DNA of 6,016 nt from assembly GCA_030044295.1 (NCBI GenBank), contig JASHWB010000417.1, forward strand, positions 1-6,016. The letters are read 5' to 3'. Every line of letters begins with the position of its first letter. The stretch's first letter is position 1. This stretch comes from Candidatus Acidiferrales bacterium (GTDB taxonomy: Bacteria; Acidobacteriota; Terriglobia; Acidiferrales; UBA7541). This document shows, in pieces, positions 1-5,508 of this stretch. The position numbers were made by a program, and so were the translations under genes. The notes beneath the pieces are model-generated. The model did no database searches, was not told the origin of the DNA, and saw only the letters and a program-made list of their open reading frames with translations.

Positions 1-279
1 CTGTGCGATTGCAGAGTGGAGTTCGCCCCGAAATCTTTTCACCTCCATCAGGGTAAAATTCTTGCTTTGACGAGTCTTGGAGTCATATCGGTCGTGATGA
101 TCAAAACAGAGAAACGCCAAGTTATCCTCGGCATCATTAGCTGGATCGTCGTCGAGATGAGCAATCTGGCCCTGTTTCAGCGAGGTGTCCCGGTTGAGGC
201 CAAAGCAAATGCAGCAGCGCCTTCGCGATTTAAGTAGAACGTTGGCTTCTTTCGTCGGCGAAATAGCCTTTCGAGCCAT
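1..279 (-). CDS. HNH-fold endonuclease-like protein, N-terminal part (runs off the left edge)
   Basis: This reading frame starts at ATG 279-277 and stays open for 93 codons to the window edge, so the C-terminus is missing. The protein begins MARKAISPTKEANVLL. It then shows an HNH/treble-clef pattern: a CxxC pair (C22, C25), a histidine in QIAHLD (H41), an asparagine in EDNLAFLC (N53), and CxxH (C58, H61) followed by H62. In the HNH (beta-beta-alpha metal) family these positions bind structural zinc and the catalytic metal for DNA or RNA cleavage. Nuclease activity here is inferred from the motif only. The start is supported by GGAAGG (290-285) five bases upstream and by a promoter-like pair further out. 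The region is about 50% GC, well below the amidase gene. Proteins with this N-terminal module can carry further domains, possibly membrane or effector parts, so the full function cannot be read here. Confidence 0.8.
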   Translation of the reverse strand, partial: MARKAISPTKEANVLLKSRRRCCICFGLNRDTSLKQGQIAHLDDDPANDAEDNLAFLCFDHHDRYDSKTRQSKNFTLMEVKRFRGELHSAIAQ

Positions 280-334
280 AAAGTCCTTCCAAGCCTAACC
301 TTGCCGATCACAAAATGCCCAGCCCATAGTATGA

Positions 335-363
335 ATTAGATTAATGCAAGCACGATGTCCCAA
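335..363 (-). promoter_or_regulatory. Candidate sigma70-type promoter of the HNH gene
   Basis: On the minus strand, TTGGGA (363-358, 4 of 6 to the -35 consensus) lies 17 bases from TCTAAT (340-335, 5 of 6 to the -10 consensus). Transcription would begin near 328, giving a leader of about 50 bases before the ATG at 279. This is a pattern match only; the surrounding sequence is AT-rich, as expected for a promoter. Confidence 0.4.
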
Positions 364-451
364 CAAGGATCCCGGCTGCTTCGGAACTTAAATCTATGCG
401 AAAGAATCGATGGACCACGGATACGAGGACGAGGCGAGAGATGGAGGAGGA

Positions 452-475
452 GGCCCTTGCTTGGGATCAAGGGCC
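452..475. repeat. Inverted repeat, 8-bp perfect stem
   Basis: GGCCCTTG (452-459) and CAAGGGCC (468-475) are exact reverse complements around an 8-base loop. There is no T-run on either side, so it is not a standard intrinsic terminator. It lies about 90 bases upstream of the candidate HNH promoter and about 440 bases before the thioredoxin-like gene. Confidence 0.55.
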
Positions 476-495
476 CCCAAAGGCCGCGTTCCACT

Positions 496-522
496 TGGCT
501 CAGCCTAGGCGAAGCCGAGCCA
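496..522. repeat. Inverted repeat, 6-bp outer stem with inner palindrome
   Basis: TGGCTC (496-501) pairs with GAGCCA (517-522). The loop carries the self-complementary GCCTAGGC (503-510) and a GGC-GAA-GCC mini-hairpin (508-516). It sits 20 bases after the 452-475 inverted repeat, suggesting that both belong to one structured element. Confidence 0.45.
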
Positions 523-770
523 TGGGGTCATCCATCCTAGCTTCCCTCTCAGAGGCAGGTGGGAACGGTCCGTGCCACTAACGAAAGGGCCCCTTCCTCC
601 CCATTCGCTTCGCGACGCGGATCGTGAGGAACGCGACCCACGCACCTCTCTCTTGCAAATCCCGGCCCAAAATGTCGCCGACGCATAGTCTCACGTTTTC
701 AGTAACTTAGATCGAGCCCAACTCTACTCCTGCAACGGCGCCGAATCGAATCGGGAATCGCTATCCCGCA

Positions 771-798
771 TTGAAACGTGGCACGCGCAACCTATTAA
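771..798 (+). promoter_or_regulatory. Candidate sigma70-type promoter of the thioredoxin-like gene
   Basis: TTGAAA (771-776, 5 of 6 to the -35 consensus) is separated by 16 bases from TATTAA (793-798, 4 of 6 to the -10 consensus). A short inverted repeat CGGGA/TCCCG (752-756 and 764-768) ends two bases before the -35 box and could be an operator-like site. The leader to the ATG at 917 would be about 110 bases. Confidence 0.35.
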
Positions 799-916
799 CG
801 CACCACCGATTTCGACGCCTCGCCCCTCGCAAGGCTCGGACTCGTTGCGTCTTTGGTTTCGCCCCGTTGTCTCTGGCTCGCGTCTGGCGCATAATTCTTA
901 CGAGCAGCTGCCATCC

Positions 917-1864
917 ATGAAAAAATCCGCCCTAGTCGTTCTTCTCGTAACCGCTGCCCTGGTGGCGCTGGCCGTCGCCATTGAAGGCGCGCGCGAGTTG
1001 CGCGTCGCCGCGGCAAGGAATGTCGCCGGATCGCCTCGAATTGTTGCCGCCAACGCGCGACCAGCGGCTGCAAGCAAGCAATCGGATGATTCGTCCGGCG
1101 AAGACGTGATCCAATTCGCCAGCAACGCTCAGCCGATGCCTCCCTTCCTGGTCAACGATCTCAACGGCCAAGTGGTTTCCACCGCCGCTCTTCGCGGCAA
1201 AGTGGTGATCGTGAATTTCTGGGCCACCTGGTGCCCTCCTTGCCAGGAAGAAATCCCCGAGATGATGGAGCTGCAAAAGGAGTTTCAAAACAAGCTGCAG
1301 ATCATCGGCGTTTCCATGGACGACGGCCCGCCCGAAGGCGTGAAAGAGTTCGCCGGCAAGATTGGCATGAACTATCCGATCGTTATGGGTAGCGATACGC
1401 TTTCGGACGAATACGGCGGAATTCCCGCGCTGCCAACGTCATTCGTCATCGATCCCCAAGGCCGCGTCGTACAAAAGCACGTTGGCCTCTATCCCAAGGA
1501 AGTGTACGACGATGAAATCCGCGCGCTCCTAGGGATGCCTGTCCAAGCCAAGATTGAAACTTTCAAGGATACGGGGCAGATCTTCCTGAAGAACGCCGCG
1601 CTTGCCACCAGCCTCCCAGGAGTGAGTTTCGCGGGACTGACTCCCGATCAAAAGAAGCTCGCCCTGAAGGCTATGAATTCCAAGCGCTGCACGTGCGGCT
1701 GCAATATGACGATCGCTGAATGCCGCATCACTGATCCGACCTGCACCACCAGCCAGAAACTGGCGCAGAAAATCGCGGATGAAATCCGCTCCGGCAAAGC
1801 TCCGGCTCCGGCCCCAGCCGCGCACGCCCCAAGCCAGCCCATAGCTCAAAACGTACGCAACTAA
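917..1864 (+). CDS. TlpA/ResA-type membrane-anchored thioredoxin-like protein with Cys-rich C-terminal motif
   Basis: The 315-residue product has an N-terminal hydrophobic segment (about residues 4-22, after MKKS) that should act as signal anchor or signal peptide, then a low-complexity linker to about residue 72. Residues 73-206 form a TlpA/AhpC-TSA-like thioredoxin fold: VIVNFWATWCPPC with redox cysteines C106 and C109, and a cis-proline loop at ALPTSFVID (P173). Such proteins reduce disulfides on the outer face of the membrane, for example during cytochrome c maturation; that role is family knowledge. After the domain comes LTPDQKKLALKAMNSK and a CxCGC motif (C258, C260, C262) with C269 and C276, spaced six residues apart, then a helix and an Ala/Pro-rich tail. 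This extra Cys domain is not part of typical TlpA. I chose ATG 917 because it directly precedes the signal segment; an in-frame ATG at 845 would add 24 residues that look non-coding. The Shine-Dalgarno is weak. Confidence 0.88.
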   Translation: MKKSALVVLLVTAALVALAVAIEGARELRVAAARNVAGSPRIVAANARPAAASKQSDDSSGEDVIQFASNAQPMPPFLVNDLNGQVVSTAALRGKVVIVNFWATWCPPCQEEIPEMMELQKEFQNKLQIIGVSMDDGPPEGVKEFAGKIGMNYPIVMGSDTLSDEYGGIPALPTSFVIDPQGRVVQKHVGLYPKEVYDDEIRALLGMPVQAKIETFKDTGQIFLKNAALATSLPGVSFAGLTPDQKKLALKAMNSKRCTCGCNMTIAECRITDPTCTTSQKLAQKIADEIRSGKAPAPAPAAHAPSQPIAQNVRN

Positions 1865-1909
1865 GAACGGCCGTCCCGCCAAATCGATATCTCGACGTCA
1901 AGCGCCCTG

Positions 1910-1945
1910 ATTGCGGCGTTCCCTGCGAACTTGGGACGCCGCAAT
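1910..1945. terminator. Strong hairpin between convergent genes, probable bidirectional terminator
   Basis: The arm 1910-1923 (ATTGCGGCGTTCCC) pairs with 1933-1945 (GGGACGCCGCAAT) over 13 base pairs with one bulged T and a nine-base loop. It lies 46 bases after the thioredoxin-like gene and 29 bases beyond the stop codon of the convergent small gene, just where a shared terminator is expected. Neither side has a clear T-tract, so termination may be intrinsic without a U-run, Rho-aided, or the hairpin may mainly protect 3' ends. Confidence 0.6.
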
Positions 1946-1973
1946 CTCGGCGCGGGCGTGTTAGGACTGCGCC

Positions 1974-2261
1974 TTATTTGTACTTCAGGCAGGTCTCAGC
2001 CTCGCGGATCGCCTCGTCGACAGCCTTCATCGCGGCGACGCGGTGCCCGCCAAAATCGTGCGCGCCGTGTGCCAGATGTCCGCGGGCTTCGCGAAGATTG
2101 GCCAAAGCGGCTTCGATTTCGGGATGTGGTTCGGCGGCCGCATTAGCCGCGGGCGCGGGTTTTGGTTGTGGCGCGCGCGGCGCCGCCGACATAGCCACCG
2201 GGAAACTGAGCGCGAAAACGAGTGCACCTAGGGCCAGCGAACTGGATAGCCAGTGTTTCAT
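1974..2261 (-). CDS. Small secreted protein with HDFGGHR motif and spaced histidines
   Basis: The 95-residue product starts MKHWLSSSLALGALVFALSF, a typical Sec signal peptide with likely cleavage near residues 26-27 (AMSA/APRA). A Pro/Ala-rich spacer (about 27-45) leads to a single amphipathic helical domain: HPEIEAALANLREARGHLAH, then GAHDFGGHR, then MKAVDEAIREAETCLKYK. Histidines 62, 65, 68 and 73 have helix-like spacing, and there is one cysteine (C91). I recall similar small exported proteins ending in CLKY/CLKF in acidobacteria and related soil phyla, with no established function. A metal-binding or stress role, as in small His-rich periplasmic helical proteins, is only a guess. The start is firm: AAGGAG (2273-2268) sits six bases upstream of the ATG. 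The same frame stays open far upstream, across the divergent intergenic region and into antisense of the next genes, but that extension is not credible. Confidence 0.82.
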   Translation of the reverse strand: MKHWLSSSLALGALVFALSFPVAMSAAPRAPQPKPAPAANAAAEPHPEIEAALANLREARGHLAHGAHDFGGHRVAAMKAVDEAIREAETCLKYK

Positions 2262-2267
2262 GTGCGT

Positions 2268-2273
2268 CTCCTT
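2268..2273 (-). promoter_or_regulatory. Ribosome binding site deciding the start of the small secreted protein
   Basis: AAGGAG on the minus strand, six bases before ATG 2261. It selects this ATG over the many upstream in-frame codons of an open frame that continues to about 3173. Confidence 0.85.
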
Positions 2274-2376
2274 AACTTGCGAAATCGTTGGGTTGGTGAA
2301 GATGCGCGCGTCGCCCACTCGCTGCGGCTCGCGATTACCGGCCTTCGATTCGGTTCGTTCCCGCCGGAATAGCGGC

Positions 2377-2405
2377 ATCATAGCGCGCTCCCCCAGCCGA
2401 ATCGA
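2377..2405 (-). promoter_or_regulatory. Candidate promoter of the small secreted protein (proximal)
   Basis: TATGAT (2382-2377, 5 of 6 to the -10 consensus) follows TCGATT (2405-2400, only 3 of 6 to the -35 consensus) with 17 bases between. It would give a leader of about 110 bases. The weak -35 box lowers confidence. Confidence 0.25.
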
Positions 2406-2472
2406 GTTGCTTTCCATCCGTGTCACCAATAGGTCACGCACCTTTCGAAATGCCCGTAGTGAGTCAGGTTGA

Positions 2473-2501
2473 ATTTTCTTGATCGTTACGCAAGCTGTCA
2501 A
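2473..2501 (-). promoter_or_regulatory. Candidate promoter of the small secreted protein (distal)
   Basis: A perfect TTGACA (2501-2496) is followed after 17 bases by GAAAAT (2478-2473, 4 of 6 to the -10 consensus). It would give a long leader of about 200 bases. It competes with the proximal candidate at 2377-2405. Confidence 0.28.
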
Positions 2502-2536
2502 AATTCCAACGGACCCGCCACCCAAACGCCAACCAG

Positions 2537-2565
2537 TTGACCCCGCGCGCGTTGTCAAGTAACCT
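2537..2565 (+). promoter_or_regulatory. Candidate promoter of the Tat-protein/amidase unit
   Basis: TTGACC (2537-2542, 5 of 6) and TAACCT (2560-2565, 3 of 6) are 17 bases apart, and transcription would start about 30 bases before the ATG at 2601. The -10 box is poor, so this is tentative. Confidence 0.22.
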
Positions 2566-2600
2566 CCCGCCAGAGCAACGCGGCTCCTACCTGGAGGATC

Positions 2601-2963
2601 ATGTCGAGACCCAGCGACAAATCGCCGAAGCTTTCCAGGCGCGACTTCGCTCGCGGCGCCGCAATTGCCGCAACGGCTGCGACCTTGCCTGCATCGTCTC
2701 TCGCTGCGGCAGAACAGCCAACTCCCGTGCCCAGCGATGAAGCCGAAATCGAATCGAAGATTCAAGCGATCTTCCGTCGCTACGGCAATCGCCTTTCCCC
2801 TGCCCAAAAGGCGGATATCCGGCGGCTGGTGCGCGAGGGTCAGAAGCCACTCGATGCCATGCGTAAGTTTCCGCTTGGGAATGCCGACCAGCCTGGAAAC
2901 GTGTTGAAGCTTTACCCCGATCCGTCTGACAAAGATGGCAGCCCGAAGCCCGGGCGAGAGTGA
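2601..2963 (+). CDS. Small Tat-exported protein of unknown function, partner of the amidase
   Basis: The 120-residue product has a textbook twin-arginine signal: LSRRDFA (S12-R13-R14-D15-F16), an Ala-rich hydrophobic stretch (about 18-31), and a likely cleavage after A35-A36-A37. The mature part (about 83 residues) has a short spacer, then two charged helices (about 47-61, IESKIQAIFRRYG; and 66-80, SPAQKADIRRLVREG), then QKPLDAMRKFPLGNADQPGNVLKLYPD and a polar tail. There are no cysteines or obvious cofactor ligands. The motif RYGxRLSxxQKADIRRLVxxGQKPL seems familiar from small proteins beside amidases in soil bacteria, but I cannot name a family. Tat export suggests that it folds in the cytoplasm first or travels with a folded partner. 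TGGAGGA just before ATG 2601 supports the start. The stop lies 3 nt from the amidase ATG, so the two are surely one operon. Confidence 0.85.
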   Translation: MSRPSDKSPKLSRRDFARGAAIAATAATLPASSLAAAEQPTPVPSDEAEIESKIQAIFRRYGNRLSPAQKADIRRLVREGQKPLDAMRKFPLGNADQPGNVLKLYPDPSDKDGSPKPGRE

Positions 2964-2966
2964 CGC

Positions 2967-4367
2967 ATGCTCGCTGAAGACGTCCTCTACGCTCCTGTCA
3001 GCGAACTCGGCCAGCGCATTCGCGCTCGCGAAATTTCTCCGGTCGAGCTGACGGAAAGCTATCTCGCGCGAAGCGAGCGGCTGAACGCACAGCTTAGTTG
3101 TTACGTCACGCTCACCCGCGACCTGGCCCTTGCGCAAGCCCACGCCGCTGAGAAAGAAATTGCCGCCGGACAATATCGAGGCCCGCTACACGGCATTCCA
3201 TACGCGGCGAAGGATCTCCTTGCCGTAAAGGGCTACCCCACCACCTGGGGCGCGAAACCTTTCGCCAATCAAAGATTTGACTTCGACGCCACCGTGATCG
3301 AGCGCCTCAATCGCGCCGGCGCCATCCTGATCGGCAAAGCGGCCATGATCGAGCTGGCTGGCGGAATGAATTATCGCTATGCCTCGGCTTCGCTCACCGG
3401 CCCCGCGAAAAATCCCTGGAACGAAGGCTGTTGGACGTGCGGCTCCTCGAGTGGGTCCGGTGCAATCGCTTCAGCCGCTCTCGCCGCGTTCGCCATCGGC
3501 ACCGAAACGTGGGGTTCGATTCTTTGCCCTTCGGCGTTTTGCGGAGTCTCCGGATTGCGTCCTACGTTTGGACGCGTCAGTCGCTACGGCGCGATGGCTC
3601 TAGCGTATTCGCTCGACAAAATCGGGCCGCTCGCGCGCTCGGCCGAAGATTGCGCCATCATCTTGTCCGCGATCGCGGGCCACGATCCCCTCGACCGCAG
3701 TTCCCTGCCGCCGCAGGACGCGGACTTTCAATGGCCCGCACTGCCGGCGGAGCCGTTGCGCATCGGCTGGCTCACGAATGCCTGGCAAAAGCCGGATCCG
3801 GAAATCGCGTCGGCTGCTATGACCGCGCTGAATGTTATCGAGGCGAGTGGCGCGCACGTATCCGACGCAAAACTGCCCGACGGCCCTTACGAGGCTGCCG
3901 CCGGAACGATCGTCTCCGTCGAGGGAGCTGCCGCCTTCCGCGATCTGATCGATTCCGGCAGAGTAGCCGAGCTTGCCGATCCGCTCGGGCAAATCGGCGG
4001 CTATGTGAACCAGACGGTCTCCGCTTCTGACTACATGCTCGCTTTGCAAATTCGCGGCGTGTTTCAGAAAAAAGTGGACGTCCTATTCGACCAATTCGAT
4101 GTGATTGCCGCGCCCACGCTACCGGTCGCAGCTACGCCTCTGAGCACCAATCTCGAGATGGATCTCAGCTTTGCCGATCCCGTCGGTGGAATCGGAAATC
4201 TTTGCGGATTGCCCGCGATGAGCGTTCCTTGCGGGCTGACGTCGAAAAAGCTGCCGGCCGGAATTCAGTTTCTGGCTCGCGTCCGCAACGATCACCTGGT
4301 CATTGCCGCGGCAAACCTGCTCCAGGCGCACACTACCTGGCACCTCCAGCGTCCTCCAATTTCCTAA
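2967..4367 (+). CDS. Amidase-signature (GatA-like) hydrolase
   Basis: The 466-residue protein has the full length and core of the amidase signature family, whose members hydrolyse amide bonds with a Ser-cisSer-Lys triad. Visible pieces: GPLHGIPYAAKDLL with catalytic Lys82; the glycine/serine-rich loop CGSSSGSGAIAS with cis-Ser162; and GTETWGSILCPSAFCGVSGLRPT with nucleophile Ser184. It continues with GRVSRYGAMALAYSLDKIGPLARSAEDCAIIL and a C-terminal APTLPVAATPL stretch with GNLCGLPAMSVPCG. The GTExxGS form differs from the common GTDxGGSxRxPA form and marks a separate clade. A true GatA is less likely: no gatB or gatC is nearby. The substrate is unknown. No signal peptide or membrane segment is seen, so it should be cytoplasmic unless exported with its Tat-bearing neighbour. 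ATG 2967 follows GAGAG (2956-2960). The gene is convergent with the sigma factor gene, with only 20 nt between stop codons. Confidence 0.93.
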   Translation: MLAEDVLYAPVSELGQRIRAREISPVELTESYLARSERLNAQLSCYVTLTRDLALAQAHAAEKEIAAGQYRGPLHGIPYAAKDLLAVKGYPTTWGAKPFANQRFDFDATVIERLNRAGAILIGKAAMIELAGGMNYRYASASLTGPAKNPWNEGCWTCGSSSGSGAIASAALAAFAIGTETWGSILCPSAFCGVSGLRPTFGRVSRYGAMALAYSLDKIGPLARSAEDCAIILSAIAGHDPLDRSSLPPQDADFQWPALPAEPLRIGWLTNAWQKPDPEIASAAMTALNVIEASGAHVSDAKLPDGPYEAAAGTIVSVEGAAAFRDLIDSGRVAELADPLGQIGGYVNQTVSASDYMLALQIRGVFQKKVDVLFDQFDVIAAPTLPVAATPLSTNLEMDLSFADPVGGIGNLCGLPAMSVPCGLTSKKLPAGIQFLARVRNDHLVIAAANLLQAHTTWHLQRPPIS

Positions 4368-4387
4368 GTCCGTCGAAGAGCCGCGTT

Positions 4388-5431
4388 TTAATGCGAAGCC
4401 ATTACGGCCGCCGCACCGTTTTCCACGCACGATTGCCGGTCTGTAGTCGTCGCGGCCTGCTCCTGGCCGCCGTACCTTGGCGCCCATCCAGTCAGTTCGC
4501 ACATGCGCCCGCGAAGACGCAGCAGCGCTGCGGAATGAATCTGCGAGACGCGCGATTCGCCAATCTTCAGCAGCGCTCCCACTTCCTTCATCGTCAGCTC
4601 TTCGTAGTGATACAGAGCCAGGACTTGCCGCTCGCGGTCCGGAAGCTCCCCCATGGCTCGCTCTAGCAGGCCGTTCAATTCCGAGCGCAGCGTCTGCTGA
4701 TACGGATCGTTCTCCTCGTCGGCGGCGCGCGGCTGTGACACTTCATCCGCCGATTCGCTCGCTTCGGTTTGCAGGCTGCCGATATCAAGCCCCCGCAGAT
4801 CACCAAGCAGTTGCTGTAGGCCGTCGAGACTGATGTTCAGTTGTGCGGCTATTTCCGGCTCGCTAGGATCGCGTCCGAGCCGCGCCCGGCAATCGCATAT
4901 GGCCTGCTCGAGCCGGCGCGCTTGGCGGCGCAGTGTCCGCGGGCTCCAGTCCACTTGGCGTAGACTGTCCAGAATGGCGCCGCGAATGCGAAACTCGGCG
5001 TAGTGCTTCAACTGAACGTTCTTGCCCGGATCGTACTTTCGTACGGCGTCGATCAGCCCGAGAATTCCCGCATGAACGAGATCCTCTAGCAGCACTTGTG
5101 GAGGCAGGCGGTCGTGAATTCTTCGCGCGATGTACTGCACTTGCGGCAAGTGATCGAGCAGCACCTTCTCGCGCTGCGCTTCATCGACGGATGTAAACGT
5201 TGCCGTGAACTTCAGGACCGCCTGATTAGCAGCCGTTCCCGCGTTCGCCTCCACTAGTCGTGCGCGTGGGCCGCCCGGCCTCGTTAGGGCTTCGGCACTC
5301 AGCGCTTCCGGGGACGCACACCCGGCGGACGAAAGCGAATTCAACAGGTCCGCCTGTAGATCCGTGTGCCGACTCGCGACCAAACGCTTCTTGCAACTGC
5401 CACTCGTCACCGCCAGGCTGGCTGCTGACAT
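4388..5431 (-). CDS. RNA polymerase sigma factor, FliA/WhiG (sigma28-like) type
   Basis: The 347-residue product has a poorly conserved N-terminal extension (1 to about 83). Region 2 follows (about 86-165: LPQVQYIARRIHDRLPPQVLLEDLVHAGILGLIDAVRKYDP and RIRGAILDSLRQVDWSPRTLRR), then region 3 (about 166-215, RLGRDPSEPEIAAQLNIS), an acidic linker (about 222-245), and region 4 (about 255-310: LPDRERQVLALYHYEELTMKEVGALLKIGESRVSQIH), a helix-turn-helix for the -35 element. The LRQVDWxPR motif is diagnostic of the FliA/WhiG group, which directs RNA polymerase to flagellar, chemotaxis or developmental genes. No flagellar gene is in view, so the regulon is open. FliA itself is about 240 residues, so the extension and C-terminal tail are unusual. 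The start at ATG 5431 is chosen for GAGGG (5444-5440) eight bases upstream; the frame stays open to 5701 but would overlap the response regulator. It follows that gene by 77 nt. Confidence 0.9.
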   Translation of the reverse strand: MSAASLAVTSGSCKKRLVASRHTDLQADLLNSLSSAGCASPEALSAEALTRPGGPRARLVEANAGTAANQAVLKFTATFTSVDEAQREKVLLDHLPQVQYIARRIHDRLPPQVLLEDLVHAGILGLIDAVRKYDPGKNVQLKHYAEFRIRGAILDSLRQVDWSPRTLRRQARRLEQAICDCRARLGRDPSEPEIAAQLNISLDGLQQLLGDLRGLDIGSLQTEASESADEVSQPRAADEENDPYQQTLRSELNGLLERAMGELPDRERQVLALYHYEELTMKEVGALLKIGESRVSQIHSAALLRLRGRMCELTGWAPRYGGQEQAATTTDRQSCVENGAAAVMASH

Positions 5432-5439
5432 TTGTGTTT

Positions 5440-5444
5440 CCCTC
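5440..5444 (-). promoter_or_regulatory. Ribosome binding site of the sigma factor gene
   Basis: GAGGG on the minus strand, eight bases before ATG 5431. It supports this start over earlier in-frame ATG codons that lie within the response regulator gene. Confidence 0.7.
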
Positions 5445-5508
5445 GCCGGATTCGGATTTGCCCTTACTCGCTCGCACTTTGCCTGAGTGGACCGCTTCGA
5501 CCGATTAC

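Larger units (their letters stand above)
364..750. other. Gene-free structured intergenic stretch
   Basis: No frame here looks like a real protein: the short open frames in 355-581 are overlapping, Arg/Gly/Pro-rich and lack convincing start signals. The part from about 405 to 600 contains purine-rich text of the type accacggatacgaggacgag, two clear inverted repeats (452-475 and 496-522) and two GGGCCC palindromes (471-476 and 588-593). It resembles a degenerate dispersed intergenic repeat more than unique regulatory DNA, but repetition cannot be shown from one copy. From 600 to 750 I see nothing definable. Confidence 0.4.
2262..2600. other. Divergent intergenic region
   Basis: This 339-base stretch lies between the divergently transcribed small secreted protein gene and the Tat-protein/amidase pair, and must carry the promoters of both. 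I see no gene with a credible start in it. It holds two exact TTGACA hexamers on the minus strand (2501-2496 and 2558-2553), a TATGAT hexamer (2382-2377, minus) and a TTGACC/TAACCT pair on the plus strand. Confidence 0.6.

Noticed and set aside
16..237. Plus-strand open frame of 73 codons
   Set aside because: It is the antisense shadow of the HNH gene, whose minus-strand frame has conserved metal-binding motifs and a ribosome site.
355..581. Two overlapping 61-codon plus-strand frames
   Set aside because: They have low-complexity Arg/Pro/Gly composition, lie over hairpins and lack ribosome sites; best explained by GC-rich non-coding DNA.
640..750. Possible tRNA or small RNA gene upstream of the thioredoxin-like gene
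   Set aside because: No T-arm consensus, acceptor stem or cloverleaf could be found.
845..916. Upstream extension of the thioredoxin-like protein from ATG 845
   Set aside because: It would place 24 polar, aromatic residues before an otherwise perfect MKKS signal segment; ATG 917 is the natural start.
1974..3173. 399-codon minus-strand frame
   Set aside because: Only its last 95 codons form a real protein with signal peptide and ribosome site. The rest crosses an intergenic region and is antisense to the Tat protein and the start of the amidase.
3431..4030. 199-codon plus-strand frame inside the amidase
   Set aside because: It is an Arg-rich out-of-frame shadow of a GC-rich gene with all catalytic motifs in the other frame.
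4322..4340. Inverted repeat CCAGG/CCTGG near the amidase end as terminator
   Set aside because: It is short, lies within the coding sequence and has no T-run.
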